DNA of 62,404 nucleotides from Treponemataceae bacterium (GTDB lineage: Bacteria > Spirochaetota > Spirochaetia > Treponematales > Treponemataceae): assembly GCA_024402495.1 (NCBI GenBank), contig JAKSTR010000007.1, positions 1-62,404 of the forward strand, read 5' to 3'. Below are positions 34,115 through 45,636 of the stretch, in pieces. The notes under the pieces are model-generated. The model saw only the letters and a program-made list of their open reading frames with translations, did no database searches and was not told where the DNA came from. Each line of letters starts with the position of its first letter. Within the stretch, counting starts at the first letter, position 1. A program made the position numbers and the translations under genes.

Positions 34115-35362
34115 ATGGCTATTCAAAAAGAAGTTTTGAATAATCAGCTTGTTCTCATTTCAGAACCGATTGCGACAGTAAAAACCGTTGCAATCGGTTT
34201 TTGGTTTAATGTCGGGTCGCGTTTTGAGGACGACAAAAACCGCGGTGTGAGCCATTTTGTTGAGCACATGCTTTTTAAGGGAACAAGCGATAAAAATGCT
34301 TACGATATTGCCTGTAGTTTTGACCGGATTGGCGGCTATATCAATGCTTTTACCGAGCGTGATGTAACCTGCCTGCATGCAACGGTACCGGCAAAACATT
34401 TTGAATATGCGCTGAATATTTTGTGTTCAATGGTAACGGATTCAACTTTTTTAAGCGAAGATTTGGAACGTGAGCGCAAAGTAATTGAAAGCGAAATTAT
34501 TACTTCTAAAGATGACCCGGAAGAAGCAGCTTTTGATGAATTGTATGCCGTTTTGTGGCCAGACCAGCGTTTAAGCCAGCCGATTGCCGGCACTGTTGAA
34601 CAGGTGCACGCAATAAAACGTGAAACTATTTTTGAATGGTATCAGCGTTTTTTTGCAAACGGCGAACTTGTCGTTTCTATAAGCGGTTTGTTTGAAGTGA
34701 ATAAAGCGGCTGAAATTTTACAAAAGCTTCCGCTCAGGCAAAAAAATAATCACAAATTAGAAAATTTAAAATGGCAGAAAGGCAATTTTTGTATAAAAGC
34801 GCCTTTTCTGCAAAATCAGCTTTTTGCGGCATTTCCTTTGCCAAAACTTAGTCCTGTTGAATACCAGAAACTGACGGTTTTAAATGCAATTATCGGCGAT
34901 ACAATGTCCAGCCGCCTTTTTCAGCGTTTGCGTGAACAGAACGGATTCTGCTATACGGTTTACAGTTTTTTTACTGTTTTTGAAGACACTGCGTTCTGGT
35001 GTGCATACACTTCGGTTGCAAAGAAAAATACCCGGATTGCCGCAAAAGAATTGAATGCCGAATTGCAGAATTTAAAAAATAACGGCGTATCACAAGATGA
35101 AATTAATGCTGCAAAAGAACATATTTGCGGCGAAGAAATTATTTCTTCGGAAGATGTGGAATCGCGGATGAAGCGCTTGGCGCGGCTTTATTTTATGAAT
35201 TTCGATTTGTGTACTTTTGAAGAATACTGCGAACAGATTAATTCTTTGCAGGCAAAAGAATTAAATGAAGAATTGTCAAAAATGCTTGATTTTTCCAATC
35301 AGGCGCGGATTATTTACGGAGGTCGCTTTGACTGGAAAAAACTTGAAAAATGTTCAAATTAA
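34115..35362 (+). CDS. M16 family zinc metallopeptidase (processing-peptidase-like)
   Basis: The protein has 415 residues with the inverted zinc motif HFVEH (H47, E50, H51) in [14 protein letters not shown]. The downstream glutamate lies in the ERKVIESEI helix. The second, non-catalytic half has [11 protein letters not shown] and [20 protein letters not shown]. Such single-chain bacterial M16 peptidases (YmxG-like) commonly sit next to pnp. Their substrates are largely unknown; small peptides or oligopeptides are likely. There is no signal peptide, so it should be cytosolic. The last 35 bases overlap dut. Confidence 0.93.
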   Translation: MAIQKEVLNNQLVLISEPIATVKTVAIGFWFNVGSRFEDDKNRGVSHFVEHMLFKGTSDKNAYDIACSFDRIGGYINAFTERDVTCLHATVPAKHFEYALNILCSMVTDSTFLSEDLERERKVIESEIITSKDDPEEAAFDELYAVLWPDQRLSQPIAGTVEQVHAIKRETIFEWYQRFFANGELVVSISGLFEVNKAAEILQKLPLRQKNNHKLENLKWQKGNFCIKAPFLQNQLFAAFPLPKLSPVEYQKLTVLNAIIGDTMSSRLFQRLREQNGFCYTVYSFFTVFEDTAFWCAYTSVAKKNTRIAAKELNAELQNLKNNGVSQDEINAAKEHICGEEIISSEDVESRMKRLARLYFMNFDLCTFEEYCEQINSLQAKELNEELSKMLDFSNQARIIYGGRFDWKKLEKCSN

Positions 35363-35783
35363 ATGCGTATGCAAGCCCGGCGCAAAATTGCCGCAGTACC
35401 AGACTGCCGGTGCTGCCGGGGCGGATTTGCACGCTTTTTTAGATGAACCTGTAATTTTAAAACCGATGGAGCGCAAAGCGATTCCCACCGGCATTTTTAT
35501 AGAAATTCCCGAAGGTTACGAAGTTCAGGTTCGTCCGCGTTCCGGGTTGGCGCTTAAAAACGGCATAACCTGTCTTAACAGCCCCGGCACAGTAGACAGC
35601 GACTATCGCGGCGAACTGAAAACTATTCTGATTAACCTTGGCAGCGAAGATTTTGAAATAAAGAATGGCGACCGCATTGCCCAAATGGTTGTTGCGCCGG
35701 TTATTCAGGCTGAATACAAAATTGTTGCCGAATTATCAAGCACGGAACGCGCTGAAGGCGGTTTTGGTTCTACCGGAAAATAA
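35328..35783 (+). CDS. dut: dUTP diphosphatase
   Basis: The protein has 151 residues if it starts at TTG35328. GGAGG lies five bases upstream, inside the M16 gene, and this length equals typical trimeric dUTPases. All five motifs are visible: [42 protein letters not shown] and the C-terminal [12 protein letters not shown] arm. The enzyme hydrolyses dUTP to dUMP, keeping uracil out of DNA and supplying thymidylate synthesis. It is translationally coupled to the peptidase gene and followed by lptF after three bases. Confidence 0.95.
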   Translation: MTGKNLKNVQIKCVCKPGAKLPQYQTAGAAGADLHAFLDEPVILKPMERKAIPTGIFIEIPEGYEVQVRPRSGLALKNGITCLNSPGTVDSDYRGELKTILINLGSEDFEIKNGDRIAQMVVAPVIQAEYKIVAELSSTERAEGGFGSTGK

Positions 35784-35786
35784 AAA

Positions 35787-36899
35787 ATGCCCAAGCTTTT
35801 AACCCGCTATTTTGTAAAAGAACTGATTCTGTATTATTTTGTCTCTTTTCTGTTTTTTTTCATGATTTTTTTTGTAAATCAAATTCTTCTGATGATACAG
35901 GACGTATTGAAACAGCGGGTGCCGGTTGGAACGGTTTTGCTTTTAATGCTTTACTGTCTTCCTTTTGTAATTTCGCAGGCGGCGCCGTTTGCCACGCTTG
36001 TGGGTTTTTTAATGTGCATTGCCCGCATGGTTACGGACAACGAAATGCTGGTTCTGCGGGCTTTGGGCATTTCCTTTTTGAAGCTTTTGGTGCCGGTTTT
36101 AGTTGTAGGCGCGTTTATTTCTGTTTTTTCGTTTGCAGTAAATGATTTTTTGTTTCCGCGTGGTGCTTTGGCGTATAACAAGCTTTACCGCGATATTTTA
36201 ATTTCAAATCCGGCTGTTGAACTTGAACCCAACTCAATTAAGCGGACGCAGGATTCAATTTTGGTGACCGGAAATATTGAAAATAACCAGATAAGCGACC
36301 TGATTTATTTTGACCACGACCTTAAAGGCAACCAGCGCGTAATTGTCTGCAACGATGCAAAAGTTGCGCAGGCAACAAATGCGCAGGTTTTAATGCAGAT
36401 AAATATGAAAAATGCGAAAATTTTCATTCCGCAAAATGAAGATTTTAATTCCATAGATTTTATTTCCAGCGAATCTACGATTTTGAATATTTTTTCAAAT
36501 AATTTTTTCGGCAACCGCTACAACGGGCTTAATCCGCAGGAAATGACCAGCTACGATTTGGGCAATTACATAAAGGAACTGAAAAGCGACCCGAATCAGT
36601 CAAGACAATACATAAATATTTTTGAAGTTGAATATATGCGAAAATTTGCGCTGCCTTTTTCTTCAATATTTTTTGCTTTTCTTGCCTTTCCCCTTGCCGT
36701 AATTTTTGGCAAGCACAACGGGCAGACGGTTGGTTTTATTGTGGGTGTGGTAATTTGCGTGGCTTATTGGTCGCTGCAAAGTGTAGGGCAGGTTTTGGGG
36801 CAGCGCAACGGTTTCAGCGCCTTTTGGGGAATGTGGCTGCCAAACTTTATTTTAGCCGCCGTCGGGTTGTTTTTTTACGCAAGGATGCGCCGGACATGA
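35787..36899 (+). CDS. lptF: LptF-type permease (YjgP/YjgQ family)
   Basis: The protein has 370 residues with the YjgP/YjgQ layout: three N-terminal membrane helices (about 14-34, 55-75, 95-120), a beta-rich periplasmic domain (about 130-270) and three C-terminal helices. It starts LLTRYFVKELILYYFVSF, the family opening. In LPS-bearing bacteria LptF and LptG pair with the ATPase LptB to extract LPS from the inner membrane. Many treponemes lack classical LPS, so another glycolipid may be the cargo; that is inference. The stop overlaps the next gene as ATGA. Confidence 0.85.
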   Translation: MPKLLTRYFVKELILYYFVSFLFFFMIFFVNQILLMIQDVLKQRVPVGTVLLLMLYCLPFVISQAAPFATLVGFLMCIARMVTDNEMLVLRALGISFLKLLVPVLVVGAFISVFSFAVNDFLFPRGALAYNKLYRDILISNPAVELEPNSIKRTQDSILVTGNIENNQISDLIYFDHDLKGNQRVIVCNDAKVAQATNAQVLMQINMKNAKIFIPQNEDFNSIDFISSESTILNIFSNNFFGNRYNGLNPQEMTSYDLGNYIKELKSDPNQSRQYINIFEVEYMRKFALPFSSIFFAFLAFPLAVIFGKHNGQTVGFIVGVVICVAYWSLQSVGQVLGQRNGFSAFWGMWLPNFILAAVGLFFYARMRRT

Positions 36900-37960
36900 C
36901 ATTCGTTGTTTATTTCTGCAAAAAATTTAGCTCTGTCAGTTTAATTGCCCTGCTGTTTTTTTCTTTTGTGCTGGGCTTGGTAGATCTTTTTTTGAATTTG
37001 TGGCGCTATTTGGCTGAAAATGTAGAGATTTTGGATATTTTAAAGATTTTCTTTTTGTATTTGCCCAAAACGGTGTCTTTTGCGCTGCCGCTTGCGGTGC
37101 TTTTTGCGGTTGCTTTCGTTTTAAGCGACCTTTACGCCAAAAATGAACTTACAGCGGTTTTTGCTTCCGGCGTTTCGCTTTTTAGTTTTGCGCTGCCGGT
37201 TTTGGGTATTGCAGCCGTTTTAAGCCTTGGGCTTTTCTTTTTTGAAGATAAAATTGTAGTGCCAACTTACCAGCAAAAAGTTGAACTGCAAAACAAAGTT
37301 CTTAAAATTGCCGCGAACAAAGACAATACAAATCCGGTGGTAATTGCCGACGGCGGCAAAACAATTTATAAAGCCAATTACTACGATGACAATGTAAAAA
37401 CTTTGTATAATTTGCTTATTGTTAAGCGCGGCGAAAATTTTGAACTTGATTCGATTGTAAGGGCGCAGCGCGCAATTTTTAATGGCGGCAAGTGGCAGCT
37501 TGAAGATTTTGTGTGCTACAGGGTAAACGGCAATACTTTGGAACTGGCGGACGGTTTTACAGATTACAGTTTTGATCAGCCCGAAGATGCTTTTGCATTT
37601 ATTCAGTTGAAGGCAGACCAGGTTTGCGCCGCCGAAGCAAAAAAACAGATTGCGTATCTGGAACGTGCCGGTTTGCCTTATGCCGAAGCGCTTTCAGTTT
37701 ATTATCAAAAATTTTCGTTTCCTTTTATCGTTTTTATTGTTGTATTTTTGTCACTTGGTTTAAGCGGAAAAACACAAAAAAATGTTCTTTTGGTAAGTTT
37801 GCTGCTTTGCATTTCTGCGGCGGTAAGTTATTACGTTTTGCAAATGTTGACCATGCTTTTGGCGCAATTTGAATATATTTCACCATTAGCCGGAGCATGG
37901 CTGCCGGTATTTGTGTATCTGGCGCTAAGCTGCGTTCTTTTGCGCCACGCCCGTACCTGA
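36896..37960 (+). CDS. lptG: LptG-type permease (YjgP/YjgQ family)
   Basis: The protein has 354 residues from ATG36896, which overlaps the lptF stop. An upstream in-frame start would lie inside lptF and is unlikely. It has the same six-helix plus periplasmic beta-domain layout: TFVVYFCKKFSSVSLIALLFF, LPKTVSFALPLAVLFAVAFVLSD, LFFFEDKIVVPTYQQ, then C-terminal helices (FPFIVFIVVFLSLGLSG). With the preceding gene it probably forms the LptFG heterodimer. No lptB or lptC is in the window. Assignment of F versus G follows gene order only. Confidence 0.83.
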   Translation: MTFVVYFCKKFSSVSLIALLFFSFVLGLVDLFLNLWRYLAENVEILDILKIFFLYLPKTVSFALPLAVLFAVAFVLSDLYAKNELTAVFASGVSLFSFALPVLGIAAVLSLGLFFFEDKIVVPTYQQKVELQNKVLKIAANKDNTNPVVIADGGKTIYKANYYDDNVKTLYNLLIVKRGENFELDSIVRAQRAIFNGGKWQLEDFVCYRVNGNTLELADGFTDYSFDQPEDAFAFIQLKADQVCAAEAKKQIAYLERAGLPYAEALSVYYQKFSFPFIVFIVVFLSLGLSGKTQKNVLLVSLLLCISAAVSYYVLQMLTMLLAQFEYISPLAGAWLPVFVYLALSCVLLRHART

Positions 37961-37963
37961 ATT

Positions 37964-40547
<2,584 letters not shown>

Positions 40548-40630
40548 AAAAGAGTTTTTTATACGATTTTGCGTCTGCGTGTTTGGTAAAAACGGCGGCG
40601 CAAAGTGTTTTTGCAATATTAGTAAAATTT

Positions 40631-40664
40631 AAAAGCTGGAAACTTAAAGTTTTCAGCTTTTTTT
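40631..40664 (+). terminator. Terminator after the HEAT-repeat gene
   Basis: AAAAGCTGGAAACTT pairs with AAGTTTTCAGCTTTT and is followed by Ts. The rest of 40548-40792 holds no recognisable feature. Confidence 0.85.
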
Positions 40665-40792
40665 ATGCGGCTAAGATTTGGCGCCGTGGTTTAGATTAAA
40701 AAACTTTAATACGGGCAGAATTTTTGCGTTATCTGGTATTGTGTTTTTCCGTATTGCAAAAGCGGCTGCAAACCTTTTCTTGTTTGGGCATA

Positions 40793-40823
40793 AAAAAACC
40801 GTTGAACGAATCAACGGTTTTTT
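40793..40823 (-). terminator. Terminator of greA
   Basis: AAAAAACCGTTGA and TCAACGGTTTTTT form a symmetric stem with A/T runs on both sides. It would end the minus-strand greA transcript and could act in both directions. Confidence 0.85.
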
Positions 40824-40845
40824 GTTTTATGCACAAAGCTTCAAA

Positions 40846-43569
40846 TTAGGCAAGGTTTGCCGGTTCAATAGAAAGAATTGTGTATTTTTTGTTTTCTTCA
40901 CTAAGAATAAATTCTCTTGTTTCTCCAAGTTTCGAGTCGAGAATTTTTCCGCCGAGTGGAGAAGAGTAAGAAATAATTCCATTTGAAGGATCTGATTCCC
41001 ATGGTCCCAAAATGGTGTATTTTTCTTCTTTGTTTTCAAGTTCGTTTTTAAGCACAACAATCGTACCAAAAGAAACACGTGAAGTTGTCAAAGTTTTCGG
41101 GTCGAAAACTTTTGCTTTACCAATACCGTCTTCAAGTTTGGTCAACTGGGCACTAAGCTGAGTCTGCTTTTCTTTTGCTGCCTTGTATTCAGCGTTTTCT
41201 TTCAAGTCTCCCTGTGCCATCGCTTCTGCAATTTCGCGGGCGTTGTCAGGAATAAGAACTTTCTTAAGGTTATCAAGCTCGGCTTTTTTGGCTTCGAACA
41301 TTTTGAGCGTAACGATAAGACCTTTTGTTGTAACGGTTTTTTCTTCTTCGCCGTATACTTTAAAGTCTTTGTATGTTTCGCGGATTTTGTTAAGCATGTT
41401 CTGCTTAATGCTGCTGTCAAAACCTTTAAGGTCGTAAACCAGGGCGAAAAGACGTGTAACTGTTTCTTCGTCGTGGTCAAGCATGTAATTAAGCATTGTA
41501 TCATTCTTGAACAGCAGGTTCTGAATTTTGCGGTCAATCTTGCGGTTTTCTGTTGTATCGCAGTGGTTGTCAATTTCGCGGTACGCAATGTCAAGAATGT
41601 GAATCAATGTAATCATCTGTTTTTCATACGAAAGATTCAGTTCCTTGAACCATTCTTCTTCCTGAGATTCTTCAAAGAAGAAAATTACGGCTTCGCGGTA
41701 ATCGCGGTAGTTTTCAAAACAGTTCAGTGCAAGTTTTTTAAGCTTGTCAACGTGACCGTTGTTTTCAAGTGCGTCAAGCAATTCCTGCTGCAATACGCGC
41801 GGGAACAAGCGAACGTAAACGTCGTCCCAGTCCGGCAAAAGGTCTTTGATGCAAGACAGGTAATCTTTTTTAAGATATGTGTTCTTTGTATCTTTCAGTT
41901 CGTCGTAAATTTCGCGCGGATCTTCAATTTCGCCAAAAAGTTCTGCAAATGAATACTGCATTTTCTGGTTAAGCTGCGGATTTTCGGCACCAATTCTGCG
42001 CACAACAAGGTAAGAAGCAATAATCTGTTCGTTTACGTTGCTGAAAGATTTAAGATAGCCGACAAAATAGTTCAGCATTTCTGTAAAATGTTCAGAATCT
42101 TTGTCAGTTTCTTCAGAATTGTTAAACTTCATCAGGATGTCAATGCGAGAGAAGAAGTTTTTCTGTGCTTTAAATTCGTTTGCAAGCTTTTCTTCCGGTG
42201 TAATTTCGTGGTCGCGCACGGTATACATGGAAGAATCGTCCTGATTTACGCCGAAAATCGGATTTTCTGCGAGGATTTTTCTTGCTTTTGTGCTCCAGCT
42301 TGTCCAGTCAGAAGGTTTTACCAGAACGCTTGGGTTCAGTTCTTCTTTAATGCGCTTAAAGCTGCAGTTGTTGTTGAAGCTGCGGATAATGATTTTAAGT
42401 GAATCTTCAATGTCGTCCTGGATTTTTTTAGCCAGATCTTCGCGTTTCATTGTAGCTTTCAAAACCCAGATATGGTTTCTGTCCAGCGGCTGCAAGGCTT
42501 TTACTGCCATTTCGTGCGACATTGTTTTAATACCGTAAGTTTTGCCAAAGTTTACAACAATTTCCTGTTTGTCAACTTTGCGGATAATGCCAACACCCCA
42601 TGAACGGTGGAAAACGAAGTTCTTGACATCGAAAGCAATGCGTTTTTCAAAGTCGTTGATTGCTTCAAAAACGTTGCGGTAGCTTTTTTCAAGACTGGTC
42701 TGTTTAATGTAGTCTTCAAGCTGGGTATGTTTTTCGTATTTTGCACGGAAACATTCTACGATTTCCTTGCGTGCCCAGTTGTCGCTTGGGTCGTATTCAA
42801 GAATGCGTTTAAGGATTTCAATTGCCTTGTCGTAATTTTTTACGTCGTGGTAATAATTGTAAAGTTCGTGCAGAAGGTTTTCCGGTTTTACGGTTTGCAG
42901 AGTTGCTTCTTCCGGCCGTTTTGAAATCTTGCGGATAATCATATAGAAGAAGTCAATTTCTTCCGGAATGAGCTTAACCAGAGCAGCCCATGTATCGGTA
43001 ATCTGCTTTGCAGTCTGTTCCTGATTGATGTAGCGGAGAAGTGCTTTTTTGTAATATTCTACAGCAGATTCTGTATCTCCGTCTTTTTCATATTTTTCAG
43101 CAAGGGTTCTTGCAAGTTCAGCTTCGTTGTGGTCAACCTTTACGATTTTTACGTAGCAGTCCCAGTATTTTTCGTTGCCTTCGTCTTTGTAAGTGCTGGC
43201 AAGAGTGCGCAATGCAAATTTGTTGTTTTCATCTTCTTCAAGGATGGTGCAGCAGATGTGTTCAACAACCGGCATCTTCTTGTTGTCAATAAAAATATTT
43301 ACAAGGTCAATCAGCGCAGAATCGTCTAAGTTTTTCTTTCTTAAAGAAATCATTCCCGAAATAAAAAGGGCAATAATACTGTTCTTTGTATGAGAAAGAT
43401 GGTCATCACAGATGGCTTTCAGTTCGTCAAGACAACCTTTGCTTTGTGCTTCGTTAACGACATTCAAAAGCGCTTTGAATTCGTTGATAGAATACGCACC
43501 GATTGCAGCTCTGGTCCATTGTTCCTCATTCAGTTTATCCTGAACCGATTTTAACAGCTCTTGAGACAT
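40846..43569 (-). CDS. greA: Transcription elongation factor GreA with large N-terminal helical extension
   Basis: The protein has 907 residues. Only the last 150 are GreA proper: the coiled coil with REIAEAMAQGDLKENAEYKAAKEKQ (the acidic tip DLKENAEY) and the FKBP-like C-domain (KEEKYTILGPWESDP, SPLGGKILD). GreA rescues backtracked RNA polymerase by stimulating transcript cleavage. The N-terminal 750 residues are mostly helical, with TPR-like pairs (e.g. LARTLAEKYEKDGDTESAVEYYKKALLRY and DKAIEILKRILEYDPSD) and a KHLF-like middle domain with FHRSWGVGIIRKVD. Oversized GreA is a known trait of spirochaetes. TAGGAG precedes ATG43569. The TPR gene upstream is in the same operon. Confidence 0.93.
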   Translation of the reverse strand: MSQELLKSVQDKLNEEQWTRAAIGAYSINEFKALLNVVNEAQSKGCLDELKAICDDHLSHTKNSIIALFISGMISLRKKNLDDSALIDLVNIFIDNKKMPVVEHICCTILEEDENNKFALRTLASTYKDEGNEKYWDCYVKIVKVDHNEAELARTLAEKYEKDGDTESAVEYYKKALLRYINQEQTAKQITDTWAALVKLIPEEIDFFYMIIRKISKRPEEATLQTVKPENLLHELYNYYHDVKNYDKAIEILKRILEYDPSDNWARKEIVECFRAKYEKHTQLEDYIKQTSLEKSYRNVFEAINDFEKRIAFDVKNFVFHRSWGVGIIRKVDKQEIVVNFGKTYGIKTMSHEMAVKALQPLDRNHIWVLKATMKREDLAKKIQDDIEDSLKIIIRSFNNNCSFKRIKEELNPSVLVKPSDWTSWSTKARKILAENPIFGVNQDDSSMYTVRDHEITPEEKLANEFKAQKNFFSRIDILMKFNNSEETDKDSEHFTEMLNYFVGYLKSFSNVNEQIIASYLVVRRIGAENPQLNQKMQYSFAELFGEIEDPREIYDELKDTKNTYLKKDYLSCIKDLLPDWDDVYVRLFPRVLQQELLDALENNGHVDKLKKLALNCFENYRDYREAVIFFFEESQEEEWFKELNLSYEKQMITLIHILDIAYREIDNHCDTTENRKIDRKIQNLLFKNDTMLNYMLDHDEETVTRLFALVYDLKGFDSSIKQNMLNKIRETYKDFKVYGEEEKTVTTKGLIVTLKMFEAKKAELDNLKKVLIPDNAREIAEAMAQGDLKENAEYKAAKEKQTQLSAQLTKLEDGIGKAKVFDPKTLTTSRVSFGTIVVLKNELENKEEKYTILGPWESDPSNGIISYSSPLGGKILDSKLGETREFILSEENKKYTILSIEPANLA

Positions 43570-43627
43570 ATTTTTTCACTCCTAAGCGAAATTGCAGCTT
43601 TTGGCTGCGCGATGCAAAATGCACCGT

Positions 43628-44575
43628 TTACATTGTGTATTTTTCGTAAATGCTGGGGTTCAGCACTTTCAGTTTAAGCAGAATCTCGTTAATGCGTGCC
43701 CGATCTTCGCCAACGGTGATGTAGTGGTCAATCAGCCAAAAGTAGTGATTTATCAGTTGCGGCATCAAAACCTGCACATCATTTCCGCGCTGATGGATAG
43801 AAACTTCCAAACTGTAAATTTTTTGCTTAAGTTTACCAATTTCTATCGCTCCAAGCTCACGTTTTACGTTAAACACGCCGAATAATACACCGTAAACGGG
43901 AATCCATTCTTGTAGCAGGACACCGGTAAAACCGTTTTCCGCTGTCTGTTTAACCAGGTAACAGATAAGCTCGGAATCGAGCAACGATAAATCTACGCTT
44001 TGGGCATCAACAAAAAATGCTTCCCTAAAGAAAACCTTGGCAGTACGTTCGTTGCCGCAAAGTGCGTAACAATCTGCCATTTCGGCAAAAATTGTTGCAG
44101 AATTCGGGCAAAGCTGACATGCCGATTCAAGGAATTTTAGTGCATTTTCGTAATCACCAAGTTTTTTGTAACACAAACCGGCTTTCCGGTACAAATCGGG
44201 TCCAATTTGAACATTGCGCTGCTGGGCGGCTTTTGAAGAAAGCGTTTCATTGTAATATTTCAGCGCAAGGGAAAAAATTCCTTGACGAACTGCGTACATG
44301 CTGCGTTCAAAATACTGCCCGTCTTTGTCCATAAAGCGTGTAAATGCCTTCCATTGGGAAAGCAGACTTTCGCCTTTTTCGTATGGATCCTGATACTGTT
44401 CCGCTTTTGCCAGACGGTCTTTCCAGAAATTAATGCATTTAATCGCTGCCTGAATTTCTTTATTGTCTAAATCAAAAGACCAGGCATCCTGTAAAATCTT
44501 CCAGGCATCTTCAAATTTGCCTTCTTTGAGATTTTTGTATGCCTGTGATAGTTTGACTTCGGATTGTGTATTCAT
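43628..44575 (-). CDS. TPR protein upstream of greA
   Basis: The protein has 315 residues and no signal peptide. It contains several tetratricopeptide units: LSQAYKNLKEGKFEDAWKILQDAW, YKKLGDYENALKFLESACQLCPNS and AEMADCYALCGNERTAKVFFREAF. The C-terminal third is helical and unassigned. TPRs mediate protein contacts. Being cotranscribed with a TPR-extended GreA suggests, without proof, a link to transcription. ATG44575 has no SD, and a TTGACT-16-TATAAT promoter ends 12 bases before it. Confidence 0.8.
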   Translation of the reverse strand: MNTQSEVKLSQAYKNLKEGKFEDAWKILQDAWSFDLDNKEIQAAIKCINFWKDRLAKAEQYQDPYEKGESLLSQWKAFTRFMDKDGQYFERSMYAVRQGIFSLALKYYNETLSSKAAQQRNVQIGPDLYRKAGLCYKKLGDYENALKFLESACQLCPNSATIFAEMADCYALCGNERTAKVFFREAFFVDAQSVDLSLLDSELICYLVKQTAENGFTGVLLQEWIPVYGVLFGVFNVKRELGAIEIGKLKQKIYSLEVSIHQRGNDVQVLMPQLINHYFWLIDHYITVGEDRARINEILLKLKVLNPSIYEKYTM

Positions 44576-44587
44576 AGACTATATTTC

Positions 44588-44615
44588 ATTATACAGAAAT
44601 GTATGCTTTAGTCAA
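44588..44615 (-). promoter_or_regulatory. Proximal promoter of the TPR-greA operon
   Basis: On the minus strand TTGACT (44610-44615), a 16-bp spacer and TATAAT (44588-44593). Transcription would start about 4-6 bases before ATG44575, a near-leaderless message. Confidence 0.65.
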
Positions 44616-44648
44616 TTGTTTTTGAATTTTTTTCAGAAAAGGGCATTG

Positions 44649-44677
44649 TTTATATAATATCTGAGTTTTTTAGTCAA
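44649..44677 (-). promoter_or_regulatory. Distal promoter of the TPR-greA operon
   Basis: On the minus strand TTGACT (44672-44677), a 17-bp spacer and TATAAA (44649-44654). It would give a leader of about 67 bases. Confidence 0.6.
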
Positions 44678-44866
44678 GTAATTTTTGTAAAAAAGTTTTT
44701 TAAATCTATTTAAAATAATTGCTGCTGTTTTCCTTAAAAATTCAGTTTAAAATTGAATGAAAAATGTGCCCGCCGTATTTTTGCCTGCACTTGAAACAGC
44801 CGCTAATCAGCCATTAAATTGAAGAAAAATGCTGAAAAATCTTAAATTCCAAAATTGCCGTTAAAA

Positions 44867-44891
44867 AATCCGGTTTTGCGCCGGAATTTTC
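44867..44891 (+). other. Hairpin with partial T-tract in the rpe-TPR gap
   Basis: AAATCCGG-TTTTGCG-CCGGAATTTT forms a short stem followed by TTTTCAATTTTC. No plus-strand gene lies upstream of it. A TTGTAA-16-TATTTA pair begins at 44685. The remainder of 44616-44961 shows nothing else. Confidence 0.35.
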
Positions 44892-44961
44892 AATTTTCAT
44901 TCAAAATGAATTGCACAGGATGACATTACCGGCAATGGTATTTGGATTGTAAATTTTTCTA

Positions 44962-44990
44962 TTTACATACTTTAACTACTCTGTTATTAT
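44962..44990 (+). promoter_or_regulatory. Promoter of rpe, leaderless layout
   Basis: TTTACA (44962-44967), a 17-bp spacer and TATTAT (44985-44990). Seven bases separate the -10 hexamer from ATG44998, so transcription should start at or one base before the start codon. Confidence 0.6.
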
Positions 44991-44997
44991 TACCCAA

Positions 44998-45636
44998 ATG
45001 AGTAAATTTGTTCTTGCACCGTCAATTTTGTCTGCGGATTATACCAATTTAGCGAAATCACTTTCTATAATAGAAGAATCTGGCGCCCCGTGGGTGCATA
45101 TTGATATAATGGACGGCTCTTTTGTGCCAAACATCACATTCGGGCAGCCTGTCGTAGAAGCAATTCGTAAAATTTGCGGTCTCAATTTTGATGTGCATTT
45201 GATGATTGACAATCCGCAGAACCATATTGAAACTTTTGCCAAGGCGGGCGCCGACTGGATAACTTTCCATTATGAAGCGGCGGTTCATCATCACCGGATT
45301 ATCCAGCAAATTCATTCATTGGGCAAAAAAGCCGGAATTTGTATCGTTCCTTCTACGCCGGTTAGCGCGCTGGAAGAAATTTTGCCTTATGTTGATCTGG
45401 TTTTGGTAATGACGGTAAATCCGGGATTTGGCGGTCAAGTACTTATTCCGCGCTGCGTAGAAAAAATTGCTCAGCTTGCAGAAATTAGGGAAAAATATTC
45501 ATATAATTACAAAATTTCAGTTGACGGCGGAATAAATAACGAAACGATTAAGTCGGTAGTTGATGCTGGCGTTGACGTAATTGTTTCCGGCTCGTCATTT
45601 TTTTCTGGTTCGCTTAAATGGGAGCATTTGTTATGA
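44998..45636 (+). CDS. rpe: Ribulose-phosphate 3-epimerase
   Basis: The protein has 212 residues, typical for the family, a TIM barrel of the pentose phosphate pathway. It has APSILSADYTNL, HIDIMDGSFVPNITFG, FDVHLMIDNPQNH, VMTVNPGFGGQ and SVDGGINNET. The metal ligands (His and Asp in HIDIMD, His in DVHLM, Asp in VDGG) are present. It interconverts ribulose 5-phosphate and xylulose 5-phosphate. There is no SD before ATG44998; the promoter position predicts a leaderless mRNA. The stop overlaps the next gene as ATGA. Confidence 0.96.
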   Translation: MSKFVLAPSILSADYTNLAKSLSIIEESGAPWVHIDIMDGSFVPNITFGQPVVEAIRKICGLNFDVHLMIDNPQNHIETFAKAGADWITFHYEAAVHHHRIIQQIHSLGKKAGICIVPSTPVSALEEILPYVDLVLVMTVNPGFGGQVLIPRCVEKIAQLAEIREKYSYNYKISVDGGINNETIKSVVDAGVDVIVSGSSFFSGSLKWEHLL

